Shown: positions 25,185 to 32,889 of the stretch, one piece after another
How positions within the stretch are numbered: the first letter of the stretch is position 1
Layout of the letters: every line of letters starts with the position of its first letter
Assembly (NCBI GenBank): GCA_016712535.1
Contig: JADJQW010000003.1
Coordinates: 823,001 to 887,000 of the forward strand
Direction of reading: 5' to 3'
DNA length: 64,000 bases
Source: Flavobacteriales bacterium
GTDB taxonomy: Bacteria; Bacteroidota; Bacteroidia; Flavobacteriales_F; PHOS-HE28
Made by a program: the position numbers and the translations under genes
The notes under the pieces: generated by a model
Told to the model about the DNA's origin: nothing
Databases searched by the model: none
Seen by the model: only the letters and a program-made list of their open reading frames with translations

Positions 25185-25664
25185 TTACTGAGCAGCCTCC
25201 TGCATCGCCTCGCCGGCTTCCTCCATCATCTCGCCAGCGCCGTCCATGATCGAATCAACGCCTGCATCGAGGTCGTTCATCATGTCGCCGCCCTCTTCGC
25301 CCATGCCATCTTCCTTGGCCATGTCAACGAGCCACTTGCCGTCCTGCTTGATCAGGGTGAGGGTCTCGTCGGCGTCCTTTCCTTCGCTGCGGTAGGTCAC
25401 CGTGGCCTTGTCGCCATCGATGGTCTCGCCGGAGATCTTGAAGCCCGTGTTCTCGTTCTTGGGCATCATGCTCGCCATGCCGGCCAAGAGGTCGAGCATG
25501 CCGGCGGTCTTCTCAGTGCCGTATTCCTTGGCCTCCTTGAATTCCATCTTGTTCAGGTGGGTGAGGTACTTCTCCGCCACCTGGGTGGGGGTCATGTCTC
25601 CGCCGCCGCCGCAGGCAGCGAGTAGGACGGTAGTGGCCAACGAGAGCAGGAACGAGGTCTTCAT
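25185..25664 (-). CDS. DUF4878-type lipoprotein
   Basis: 159 residues. Signal with lipobox LLAACGGGG (acylated Cys ~18). The mature part (PTQVAEKYLTHLNKMEFKEA ... GDKATVTYRSEG ... LTLIKQDGKWLVDMAKED) has the NTF2-like fold of DUF4878. The tail is Met/Glu/Ala-rich, with several acidic repeats (MNDLDAGVDSIMDGAGEMME), and may be disordered or helical. Probably an outer- or inner-membrane lipoprotein of unknown role. Confidence 0.82.
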   Translation of the reverse strand: MKTSFLLSLATTVLLAACGGGGDMTPTQVAEKYLTHLNKMEFKEAKEYGTEKTAGMLDLLAGMASMMPKNENTGFKISGETIDGDKATVTYRSEGKDADETLTLIKQDGKWLVDMAKEDGMGEEGGDMMNDLDAGVDSIMDGAGEMMEEAGEAMQEAAQ

Positions 25665-25745
25665 GAGGTTAGGGTTGGTGAAAGTTGCCGAAATGGCCTG
25701 CGAAGAAAGGACTTTTCCTGTGAAGGGCCTCTCTTGGATTGCCGA

Positions 25746-26423
25746 TCACGCGCGAAGGAGCCAGCCGCGCGCTTCGGGGCCCAGGTTCATGACCAGGTCG
25801 ATTATGCTGCAGCTCGGCACGAAGCCATGCCGCTGCTCGAAGACCTGGGCATACGGCGCGCCTGCGTCCAGTTCCGGTGGCAAGGGCTTCTTGGGGTGCA
25901 GGGCCGAGCGGAGGTCCAGGTAGGTCGACGGGTCATTCTCCACGTAGGCGTCCTTGACCTCGATCGCAGGGGTGAGCCCAAGCCACTGCAGGCCCTGCTT
26001 GAGCGTCGCCAAGTTCAGGTCGATGAGCCGGTCGTGCGGAGCCAGCAGCACGGCCTCGATTTCGTCGATGTAATGGATGAACCATGGAGCGTTGCCGTAC
26101 GCGCTGCGGATGGCATGCAGGTGCTGCTGCGGCCAGGTCTCGGCATAAGAGAGACGCACGGCATGTATGGGCATCTTCCGGAGATGGACTTCCGCGGCCG
26201 AGGCCCCCACGTGGGCGCGGTCATGCACGATCTGCACGCACAGGTCCTGCGGACCGTTGGGTCCCACGATGCGCGTGCGTGTGCGGTAGCTCTGCCGCAC
26301 GTAGTGCTCGCCGGCGTCGATGAGGATGCGATCCTGCTTTGCCAGGAGCCGATAAAGCTCCACCGGGCCGAAGTAGCAGGGGGAGAGCAGGGGCGTCATG
26401 GCATCCGGAGTCGCGATCGCCAT
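25746..26423 (-). CDS. WbqC-like family protein
   Basis: 225 residues. Early LLSPCYFGPVELYRLLAKQD and GEHYVRQSYRTRTRIVGPNG, middle WPQQHLHAIRSAYGNAPWFI, late DLRSALHPKK match the WbqC family found near surface-polysaccharide genes. Catalysis is unproven; a link to O-antigen or other glycan synthesis is inferred only from the family name. No signal peptide. Follows the frameshifted envelope protein and may share its transcript. Confidence 0.82.
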   Translation of the reverse strand: MAIATPDAMTPLLSPCYFGPVELYRLLAKQDRILIDAGEHYVRQSYRTRTRIVGPNGPQDLCVQIVHDRAHVGASAAEVHLRKMPIHAVRLSYAETWPQQHLHAIRSAYGNAPWFIHYIDEIEAVLLAPHDRLIDLNLATLKQGLQWLGLTPAIEVKDAYVENDPSTYLDLRSALHPKKPLPPELDAGAPYAQVFEQRHGFVPSCSIIDLVMNLGPEARGWLLRA

Positions 26424-26504
26424 TAACGCAGATTCATCCTGTTCCGGAAACGCGGGCCTAACCTGTCAGTCATCCGTTCCACCGGGGCGAAGCGCGGGCT
26501 CCGC

Positions 26505-27313
26505 TCACGGGCCATTGCGCGGTCCATGGAGGCGGATCGAGGCGCCCACCAGCACCGCGCCCTCGAAGAACCAGAAGGATTGCGATGCGCGGTCGCGGGC
26601 CTCGTGGGTGGTGCGCACATCGGGCATCCAAATCCGGCCCCGTGCGCTTCGGCGGCGATCACGATGCAGCCGAGGAAGGTGAGCCGTGCACCGGCGTGCA
26701 GGCCGAGCCCGGCACCAGAGAGATGGTAGTCGTCGCTCAGCTCCTTGCCGTGGAAGCGGCAGGCCGTTCGCGGCACGAGCGCGCCCACGGAGAGGCCTGT
26801 GGCGGAGGCGACGTCGAGGCGAATGGCATTCAGCCGCGCGAGCCGGTCGCGCCGCTCGATGCGCGCATTCACGAAGTTGAGGCCATCGGTGTGCTCGTAG
26901 GTGAGGAACTCGCGGTCGAGGGTGATGCTACCGCCCTGGGCGCGCTGCGCGTCAATCTCCGGCAATGTGCCGCTGATGCCCACTTGCTGGCCCTGCGCCA
27001 TCACGTACTTCATATGGTCGAAGGCGATGCCGACGGCCCAGTGCTCAGTAAGGGAATAGTTGATGCGCAGGTTGGTCTGCGGCAGGGTGAGCTTGGTGGG
27101 GCTCAGGTATTCGATCGAGATGTCCGATGGGCGGTCAGAGGCTCGCACCCCGTGCAGCGTGAAATCATAGCCCTCACCGGTGAAGCGGATGTCGGACGCC
27201 GAGTAGGCATCGCGGTTCCAGCCCCAGAGCACTTCGATGCGGCCTTTCTGCGGGGCCTGCGCGAGAGCACCGTTTGCGAGGAGCAGGAGGGAGGGGAGCA
27301 GGGCGCAGCGCAC
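26505..27313 (-). CDS. envelope beta-barrel-like protein, frameshifted near C-terminus
   Basis: Signal peptide from GTG 27313 (RCALLPSLLLLANGALAQ), chosen because the TACTTTGG element lies just upstream. Beta-strand-rich body (LRINYSLTEHWAVGIAFDHM; GLGLHAGARLTFLGC) resembles an outer-membrane or surface protein. After GAGFG the annotated frame turns into a Pro/Arg/Ser-rich shadow ending at 26423. The next frame instead continues sensibly as MPDVRTTHEARDRASQSFWF and ends at a TGA at 26505. One base appears to be missing near 26628-26635. Confidence 0.65.
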
Positions 27314-27325
27314 GGTTCGTGCCGG

Positions 27326-27333
27326 CCAAAGTA
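27326..27333 (-). promoter_or_regulatory. candidate -7 element TACTTTGG
   Basis: 12 bases before GTG 27313; places transcription start downstream of the longer frame's ATG at 27370. Confidence 0.4.
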
Positions 27334-27366
27334 GTGCCGGTGCGTGTACAACGCCGGATTGTGGCG

Positions 27367-27747
27367 TCACCGCTCAAGGAGATTGAGCGCTTCGGCCATT
27401 GTGAGTTCTCGTTGATGGTCGACCACATGTACATGGAAGGCGCCCGCATGCTCGCATGAGTCAATCAATGCCCTGCGTTCAACGCTACTCAACCCCCCTT
27501 CAGCACGATCCATCTGCTGCACCACCATTTTGATCCTTGGTGAGAACGTCCGCTTGCCGATCAACTGAGTGATCAGGTACTTCAGTAGCCCTTCTGCCAC
27601 GAAGAAGTCAGCGAGCACAATGCGCTCGTTAGAGAACGGGGGGGCTGCATCGGCTGCTACGGAAGCCCCATCATCGAGGCGGGTCACCTCGATCCGGTTG
27701 ATCCTGAACCTCACGAACAAGGGGATTGTCTTGAAGAGGAATGCCAT
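27367..27747 (-). CDS. short MreB-like protein
   Basis: 126 residues from ATG 27747; a GTG at 27765 overlaps the mnmE stop. The segment ADFFVAEGLLKYLI, then FSPRIKMVVQQ, then SSVERRALIDSCEHAGAFHV, follows MreB (IADFEVTE.MLxYFI, RPRxVVxVP, TEVExRAVxxSAEHAGAxxV) for about 100 residues. The MreB phosphate-1 DLGTAN motif and everything beyond the adenosine-binding part are absent, so ATPase activity is unlikely. Possibly a structural partner or a relic. Co-transcribed after mnmE. Confidence 0.6.
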   Translation of the reverse strand: MAFLFKTIPLFVRFRINRIEVTRLDDGASVAADAAPPFSNERIVLADFFVAEGLLKYLITQLIGKRTFSPRIKMVVQQMDRAEGGLSSVERRALIDSCEHAGAFHVHVVDHQRELTMAEALNLLER

Positions 27748-27761
27748 GGTAATCAGGTTCG

Positions 27762-29129
27762 TCACTTCCCGATGCAGAACCTGCCGAAGATGCTGCTGAG
27801 CAGGTCGTCGGGCGTGATCTTCCCGGTGATCTCGCCCAAATGGTGCTGCGCGTGCCGGAGGTCCACGGCCAGCAGCTCACCGCTGATGCCGGAATCGATC
27901 GCCGCGCGGGCCCCGGTCAGCGATCGCCGAGCCTTGGTGAGCGCATCCACATGCCGCGCGTTGGTCACCACGATGTCGGCGGGCGATGCCATGGCGTTCA
28001 CGTGATCGAGCAGGCGCTGCTTCAGGTCATCCAGCCCCTCGCCCTTCCTGGCGCTGATGGACAAGGTGCCGCTCGACCTCATCGGGGCCACGTCGCTCTT
28101 ATTCAGGACGGGGAGCACGAACGGGCCTTGTTGGCCGTCAGGCAAGCCATCGCCGATCCGTTCGCGCAGCATCGCCGCCTCGAAGGCGAAGGCCTGCTCG
28201 TTCATCACGCTGGCGTCGCCCAGCAGCACCACGATGGCCGCTTCCTTCGCCTTCTTGTAGCTGCGCTCGATGCCGAGCTTCTCGATCGCGTCGTCGGTCC
28301 TGCGGATGCCCGCCGTATCGATGAAGCGGAAGAGCACCCCGCCGATGGTGATCGCTTCCTCCACCGTGTCGCGCGTGGTGCCGGGGATCTCGCTCACGAT
28401 GGCGCGGTCCTCTTGCAGCAGGGCGTTGAGCAAGGTGCTCTTGCCGCTGTTGGGCGCACCTACGATGGCCACGGGGACGCCCTGCCGCACGGCATTGCCA
28501 TAGCGGAAGCTCTCGATCAGCCCGGTGCAGATGCCCGTGATGCGATCGAGCAGCGCGATGAGCTCGGGGCGATTGGCGAACTCCACGTCCTCTTCGCTGA
28601 AGTCGAGCTCGAGCTCGATCAGCGCCGAGAAATCGATGAGCTCCTGCCGCAGCGCCTCGATGCGCTGCCCGAAGCCGCCGCGCAATTGGTGCAGCGCGAG
28701 CCGGTGCTGCGCGGCGCTCTGGCTGGCGATCAGGTCGGCCACGGCTTCGGCCTGGCTCAGGTCGAGCTTCCGGTTCAGGAAGGCGCGCAGCGTGAACTCA
28801 CCAGGCTGCGCAAGACGCGCCCCCGCTGCGAGCAGCGCTTCCATCAATCGTTGCTGGATGTAGGGTGATCCGTGCACGGCCAATTCCACGACGTCCTCGC
28901 CGGTGTAGGAGCGAGGGCCGCGGAAGAAAGTGAGCAGTCCGTCGTCGATGCGGCCCTCGCCATCGCGGAGCACGCAGCGGTGGCCGAAGCGTTCCCGCAG
29001 ATCAGCCGGCAAGCCTTCGCTGGCCGCACGCGCGATCGCTTCCGATCCCGGGCCCGAGAGACGCAGCAGCGCGATGGCCCCTGTGCCGGGTGCGGTTGAA
29101 ATGGCCGCGATCGTGTCAGCGTGGAGCAT
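27762..29129 (-). CDS. mnmE: tRNA uridine-34 modification GTPase MnmE
   Basis: 455 residues, usual length. Start ATG 29129 (MLHADTIAAISTAPGTGAIA), with a weak -7-like GACATTTG 8 bases upstream; longer frames only add low-complexity residues. N-terminal folate-binding domain (YTGEDVVELAVHGSPYI), helical domain, then the GTPase inserted at ~220-380 with G1 GAPNSGKSTLLN, G2/G3 DTAGIRR, G4 NKSD. The C-terminus FCIGK carries the catalytic Cys. Works with MnmG to add cmnm5 to wobble U34 of tRNAs. Confidence 0.97.
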   Translation of the reverse strand: MLHADTIAAISTAPGTGAIALLRLSGPGSEAIARAASEGLPADLRERFGHRCVLRDGEGRIDDGLLTFFRGPRSYTGEDVVELAVHGSPYIQQRLMEALLAAGARLAQPGEFTLRAFLNRKLDLSQAEAVADLIASQSAAQHRLALHQLRGGFGQRIEALRQELIDFSALIELELDFSEEDVEFANRPELIALLDRITGICTGLIESFRYGNAVRQGVPVAIVGAPNSGKSTLLNALLQEDRAIVSEIPGTTRDTVEEAITIGGVLFRFIDTAGIRRTDDAIEKLGIERSYKKAKEAAIVVLLGDASVMNEQAFAFEAAMLRERIGDGLPDGQQGPFVLPVLNKSDVAPMRSSGTLSISARKGEGLDDLKQRLLDHVNAMASPADIVVTNARHVDALTKARRSLTGARAAIDSGISGELLAVDLRHAQHHLGEITGKITPDDLLSSIFGRFCIGK

Positions 29130-29179
29130 GCAGGGCGACAAATGTCCGGATCTTCGCACCGCCTTGAGCCCGGAACGCC

Positions 29180-30505
29180 ATGTGGACCATAGAAAAGCAT
29201 GTTTACGATAAGCTTCCGCACCCAAAGGTGGTGGTGGTGGGCGGCGGCTTCGCCGGATTGGAGCTGATCCAGCGCCTGGCAGGCAAGCCTTACAAGGTGC
29301 TGCTGCTCGATAAGCAGAACCATCACTGCTTCCAGCCGCTGCTCTACCAAGTGGCCACTGCCAGCCTCGGGGCAGACAGCATCGGGCATCCGTTCCGGCG
29401 CACCGTGGGGCCCATGCCCAACGTGGCATTCCGCATGGCCGAGGTCCTGCGCGTTCTTCCGGACCTGAAGCGCGTGGAGACCAACGTGGGCGAGTTCAGC
29501 TACGACATCCTCGTGCTCGCCTTGGGCAGCACCACCAACTTCTTCGGCAACCGCCAGATGGCCGAGGTGGCCATGCAGCTCAAGAGCATCAGCCAGGCAC
29601 TCGATATCCGCAGCGATTTCCTGCAGGAGTTCGAGCGCGCGCTGGTGCTGCAGGAGGAAACCGAGCTGAAGCGCTGCCTCAATTTCGTGATCGTGGGCGC
29701 CGGGCCGACCGGTGTGGAGCTGGCGGGCGCCTTGGCCGAGATCCGCCGCACCGTGCTGCGCAACGAGTACCGCGAGATGCACAGCGAGCTCATGCGCATC
29801 GTGCTCATCGACAGCAACGAGCGCGTGCTGAAGAATTTCTCGGAGAAGTCGAGCAGCAACGCGGAGAAGTACCTGAAGGAGCTGGGCGTGGAACTGCTGC
29901 TGAACAAGCGCGTGGTGAGCGGCGATGACGGCCACATCACCTTGGATGACGGCAGCGCCCTGGATACCAACACCGTGATCTGGGCAGCTGGGGTGAAGGG
30001 CGTGACCATTCCCGGGTTGGAGGCTGCTTTGAATGAGCGCGCGAGCCGTTTCGTGGTTGATCGCACCAATGCTTTACGGGGCTTTATGGACATCCATGTC
30101 CTGGGCGACATGGCCCTGATGGAAGAGCCTGCATACCCCAAGGGGCATCCGCAGGTGGCCACCGTGGCGATCCAGCAAGGCCGGCATCTGGCCATGAATC
30201 TCATTCGCCGCGCGGAAGGGAAGGAGCCCGTGCCCTTCGCGTACCGCGACAAGGGCAGCATGGCCGTGATCGGCCGGCGCAAGGCCGTGGTGGATATCGG
30301 CGGATGGAGCTTCGGCGGCACCGTGGCCTGGCTCCTGTGGATGCTGGTGCACGTGGCGCAGCTCGTGGGTTTCCGCAACCGCGCCGTTGTGCTCTTCAAT
30401 TGGGGCTGGAAATACCTGAGCTGGCGCAACACCATCCGCTTGATCGTGCGGCCCTACGTGCGCAAGGGCACGGCGGTGGCACGTCCCTTCGTGGCGGTTG
30501 AGTGA
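29180..30505 (+). CDS. ndh: type II NADH dehydrogenase (NDH-2)
   Basis: 441 residues. FAD-binding VVVVGGGFAGLELIQRL at the N-terminus, NAD-binding FVIVGAGPTGVELAGALAEI in the middle, and a late FAD contact VLGDMALMEEPAYPKGHPQV. Single-subunit, non-proton-pumping NADH:quinone oxidoreductase. The tail has a hydrophobic amphipathic stretch (VAWLLWMLVHVAQLVGF) that would attach it to the inner membrane. Start MWTIEKHVYDK is well placed. Divergent from mnmE. Confidence 0.93.
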   Translation: MWTIEKHVYDKLPHPKVVVVGGGFAGLELIQRLAGKPYKVLLLDKQNHHCFQPLLYQVATASLGADSIGHPFRRTVGPMPNVAFRMAEVLRVLPDLKRVETNVGEFSYDILVLALGSTTNFFGNRQMAEVAMQLKSISQALDIRSDFLQEFERALVLQEETELKRCLNFVIVGAGPTGVELAGALAEIRRTVLRNEYREMHSELMRIVLIDSNERVLKNFSEKSSSNAEKYLKELGVELLLNKRVVSGDDGHITLDDGSALDTNTVIWAAGVKGVTIPGLEAALNERASRFVVDRTNALRGFMDIHVLGDMALMEEPAYPKGHPQVATVAIQQGRHLAMNLIRRAEGKEPVPFAYRDKGSMAVIGRRKAVVDIGGWSFGGTVAWLLWMLVHVAQLVGFRNRAVVLFNWGWKYLSWRNTIRLIVRPYVRKGTAVARPFVAVE

Positions 30506-30526
30506 AGCCCGCTTCCGGCGGCGGTC

Positions 30527-30534
30527 TACTTTCG
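30527..30534 (+). promoter_or_regulatory. candidate -7 element TACTTTCG
   Basis: 10 bases before the MFS ATG at 30545; separates it from the ndh transcript. Confidence 0.5.
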
Positions 30535-30544
30535 CTGCCCTCGC

Positions 30545-31810
30545 ATGGATCGCCGCCTCTTCATCCTCTGGTTCACCATCTTCATCGATCTCATCGGGTT
30601 CACGCTCTTCATCCCGGTGGTGCCCTATTTCACCGAGGCCCTTGGCGCGAGCGAGGACCTGGTGATGCTGAGCGCCGCGCTCTTCTCGCTCATGGTCTTC
30701 CTCTGCTCGCCCATCTGGGGCAGCATGAGCGACCGTGTGGGGCGCCGCCCGGTGATCATGGTCTCCATCGTGATCACGGCCATCAGCTACATCGTTTTCT
30801 CCTACGCCACCAGCATCGTCCTGCTCTTCGTGTCGCGCTTCCTCACCGGCATCGGCAGCGGGAACATCGCGGCCGCGCAAGCCTACGTGAGCGATATGAC
30901 CGAGCCGAAGGACCGGGCCAAACGCATCGGGCTCATCATCGGCGCGTCATTCGGACTGGCCTTCGCTTTCGGGCCCGCGATGGGCGGGTATGTCTTCCAC
31001 CACATGGGCGGCATCGAGGCCGTGGGCTGGTTCGCCACAGGGCTATGCCTGCTCAACCTCATCGGCGTGGTGCTCATGCTGCCTGAGTCATTGGCCAATC
31101 CCGATCGCGCACGGCCGATCAACTTCAAGCCGGTGGCCAGCACCTTCCGCGCGCTCAAGGACCAGCGCTTCCGCGACATCTTCCTCATCGGCTTCGTGTA
31201 CATCACGGCCTTCAGCATGATGAATGTGAGCATCGCCTTCCTCTGGATGCAGCGCTACCACCTCACGGTGGACCAGACGGGCCTCATGTTCAGCATGGTC
31301 GGCATCCTCAGCGCCGTTTCGCAAGGTGCCCTGGTGAGCGTGTTCCAGCGTTGGTGGGGCGAACGGCGCATGATGATCTACGGCTGCATCATGGTGGGGC
31401 TTGGTCTGGCCTTGATACCGTTCGTTCCGGTTGGTGATCGCGCCGACGTTATTCTGGGTGCGGATGGCCTGCCTGCCTCCATCGACCTCAGCCTTGCTTT
31501 TGTGCTGATGAGCCTTGTGCCGATGGTGCTCGGCGCCTTAGGCAACGCCTGCCTGAATCCGAGCCTGGTCTCGATCCTTAGCCGGAAATCTGGTCCCCAT
31601 GAATTGGGTGAAGTGATGGGCCAGAATCAGGGCTTCACCTCTTTGGGCCGCGTGGCGGGGCCTGCCATGGCCGGTCCGCTGTATGCTTGGGGCGTGGATC
31701 TGCCGTTCATCGTGGGCGGCGTGATCATGATCGGCACCTTGGCGCTCGTGTTCAACTACCTGCGCACGAGCTATACGCCATTGGCGGCACCGATCGTCAG
31801 CGGCGATTAG
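30545..31810 (+). CDS. TetA-like MFS exporter
   Basis: 421 residues, 12 hydrophobic segments. First-loop motif A in GSMSDRVGRRPVIM, helix 4 FVSRFLTGIGSGNIAAAQAY, second motif-A-like region FQRWWGERRMMIYG. Placed with the tetracycline-resistance/DHA1 12-helix drug:H+ antiporters; substrate is not predictable and should not be read as tetracycline resistance. Confidence 0.9.
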   Translation: MDRRLFILWFTIFIDLIGFTLFIPVVPYFTEALGASEDLVMLSAALFSLMVFLCSPIWGSMSDRVGRRPVIMVSIVITAISYIVFSYATSIVLLFVSRFLTGIGSGNIAAAQAYVSDMTEPKDRAKRIGLIIGASFGLAFAFGPAMGGYVFHHMGGIEAVGWFATGLCLLNLIGVVLMLPESLANPDRARPINFKPVASTFRALKDQRFRDIFLIGFVYITAFSMMNVSIAFLWMQRYHLTVDQTGLMFSMVGILSAVSQGALVSVFQRWWGERRMMIYGCIMVGLGLALIPFVPVGDRADVILGADGLPASIDLSLAFVLMSLVPMVLGALGNACLNPSLVSILSRKSGPHELGEVMGQNQGFTSLGRVAGPAMAGPLYAWGVDLPFIVGGVIMIGTLALVFNYLRTSYTPLAAPIVSGD

Positions 31811-31890
31811 TTTCGCGGCCCGCAACATTCAACCGCCGCAGCCTTGGCGCCTCGCTTCGCTGAAGGCTTCGCGAAGGCGATGAAAGCCGT

Positions 31891-31934
31891 CAACCCTCAA
31901 CCTTCCGCTGGATCGACCAGCAACCCTCAACCTT
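31891..31934 (+). repeat. pair of 14-base direct repeats in sucD leader
   Basis: CAACCCTCAACCTT at 31891-31904 and again at 31921-31934, exactly 30 bases apart, ending 6 bases before the sucD ATG. No gene in this 130-base gap. Confidence 0.6.
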
Positions 31935-31940
31935 GAAAGC

Positions 31941-32811
31941 ATGAGCGTACTCGTCAACAAGAACTCGAAGGTGATCGTGCAGGGCTTCACCGGAAGCGAA
32001 GGCACCTTCCACGCCACGCAGATGATCGAGTACGGCACCCATGTGGTGGGCGGCGTTACCGCCGGGCAAAGGAGGCCAGAAGCATCTGGATCGTCCGGTG
32101 TTCGAGACGGTGAGCGATGCGGTGAAGCAGACCGGAGCTGACGTCAGCATCATCTTCGTTCCGCCGGCGTTCGCGGCGGATGCGATCATGGAAGCCGCCG
32201 AGGCCGGCATCAAGGTGATCGTGTGCATCACGGAGGGGATCCCCGTGAAGGACATGGTGGCCGCACGCGAATACCTGCGCGGCAAGGACTGCACGCTCAT
32301 CGGCCCCAACTGCCCCGGCGTGATCACGGCCGGCGAATGCAAGGTGGGCATCATGCCGGGCTTCGTGTTCAAGAAGGGTAGCGTGGGCATCGTGAGCAAG
32401 AGCGGCACGCTCACCTATGAAGCAGCGGATCAGGTAGTGAAGGCCGGGCTCGGCATCACCACCGCCATCGGGATCGGAGGAGACCCCATCATCGGCACCA
32501 CCACATTGGAAGCCGTGCAGCTCTTCGCCAACGACCCCGAGACCAAGGCCATCGTGATGATCGGCGAGATCGGCGGCGACCTGGAGATCCAGGCCGCGCG
32601 GTGGATCAAGGCCAACTGCAAGAAGCCGGTGGTCGGCTTCATCGCGGGCGAGACCGCGCCGAAGGGCCGCACCATGGGCCACGCCGGCGCCATCGTGAGC
32701 GGTGCCGATGAGAGCGCGGCCGCGAAGAAAGCGGTGATGCGCGAGTGCGGGATCCACGTGGTGGAGAGCCCGGCCAGCATAGGCGCCAAGGTGAAGGAGG
32801 TGCTGGGCTGA
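31941..32811 (+). CDS. sucD: succinyl-CoA ligase alpha subunit, one-base frameshift
   Basis: Together the two frames give ~290 residues, the normal length. N-terminal CoA-binding part VIVQGFTGSEGTFHATQMIE. After VVGGVT the frame breaks; an extra base around 32061 moves the correct continuation PGKGGQKHLDRPVFETVSDA into the next frame. Active-site His in MGHAGAIVSGADES. Joins succinyl-CoA to GDP/ADP phosphorylation in the TCA cycle, with a SucC partner not in this window. Aconitase follows 78 bases downstream. Confidence 0.93.
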
Positions 32812-32861
32812 GGCATTCCCTGGCTTTTCAACGCTGATTACCTGAGCGATTGCGGGCGCTA

Positions 32862-32869
32862 CTTTCGCG
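32862..32869 (+). promoter_or_regulatory. candidate -7 element TACTTTCG
   Basis: 20 bases before the aconitase ATG; gives it its own promoter despite following sucD closely. Confidence 0.5.
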
Positions 32870-32889
32870 ACCGCAAAACGCTGCTTGGA

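Noticed and set aside
30545..31810. Calling the MFS gene a tetracycline-resistance gene
   Set aside because: It shares only general DHA1 motifs; specificity cannot be inferred.
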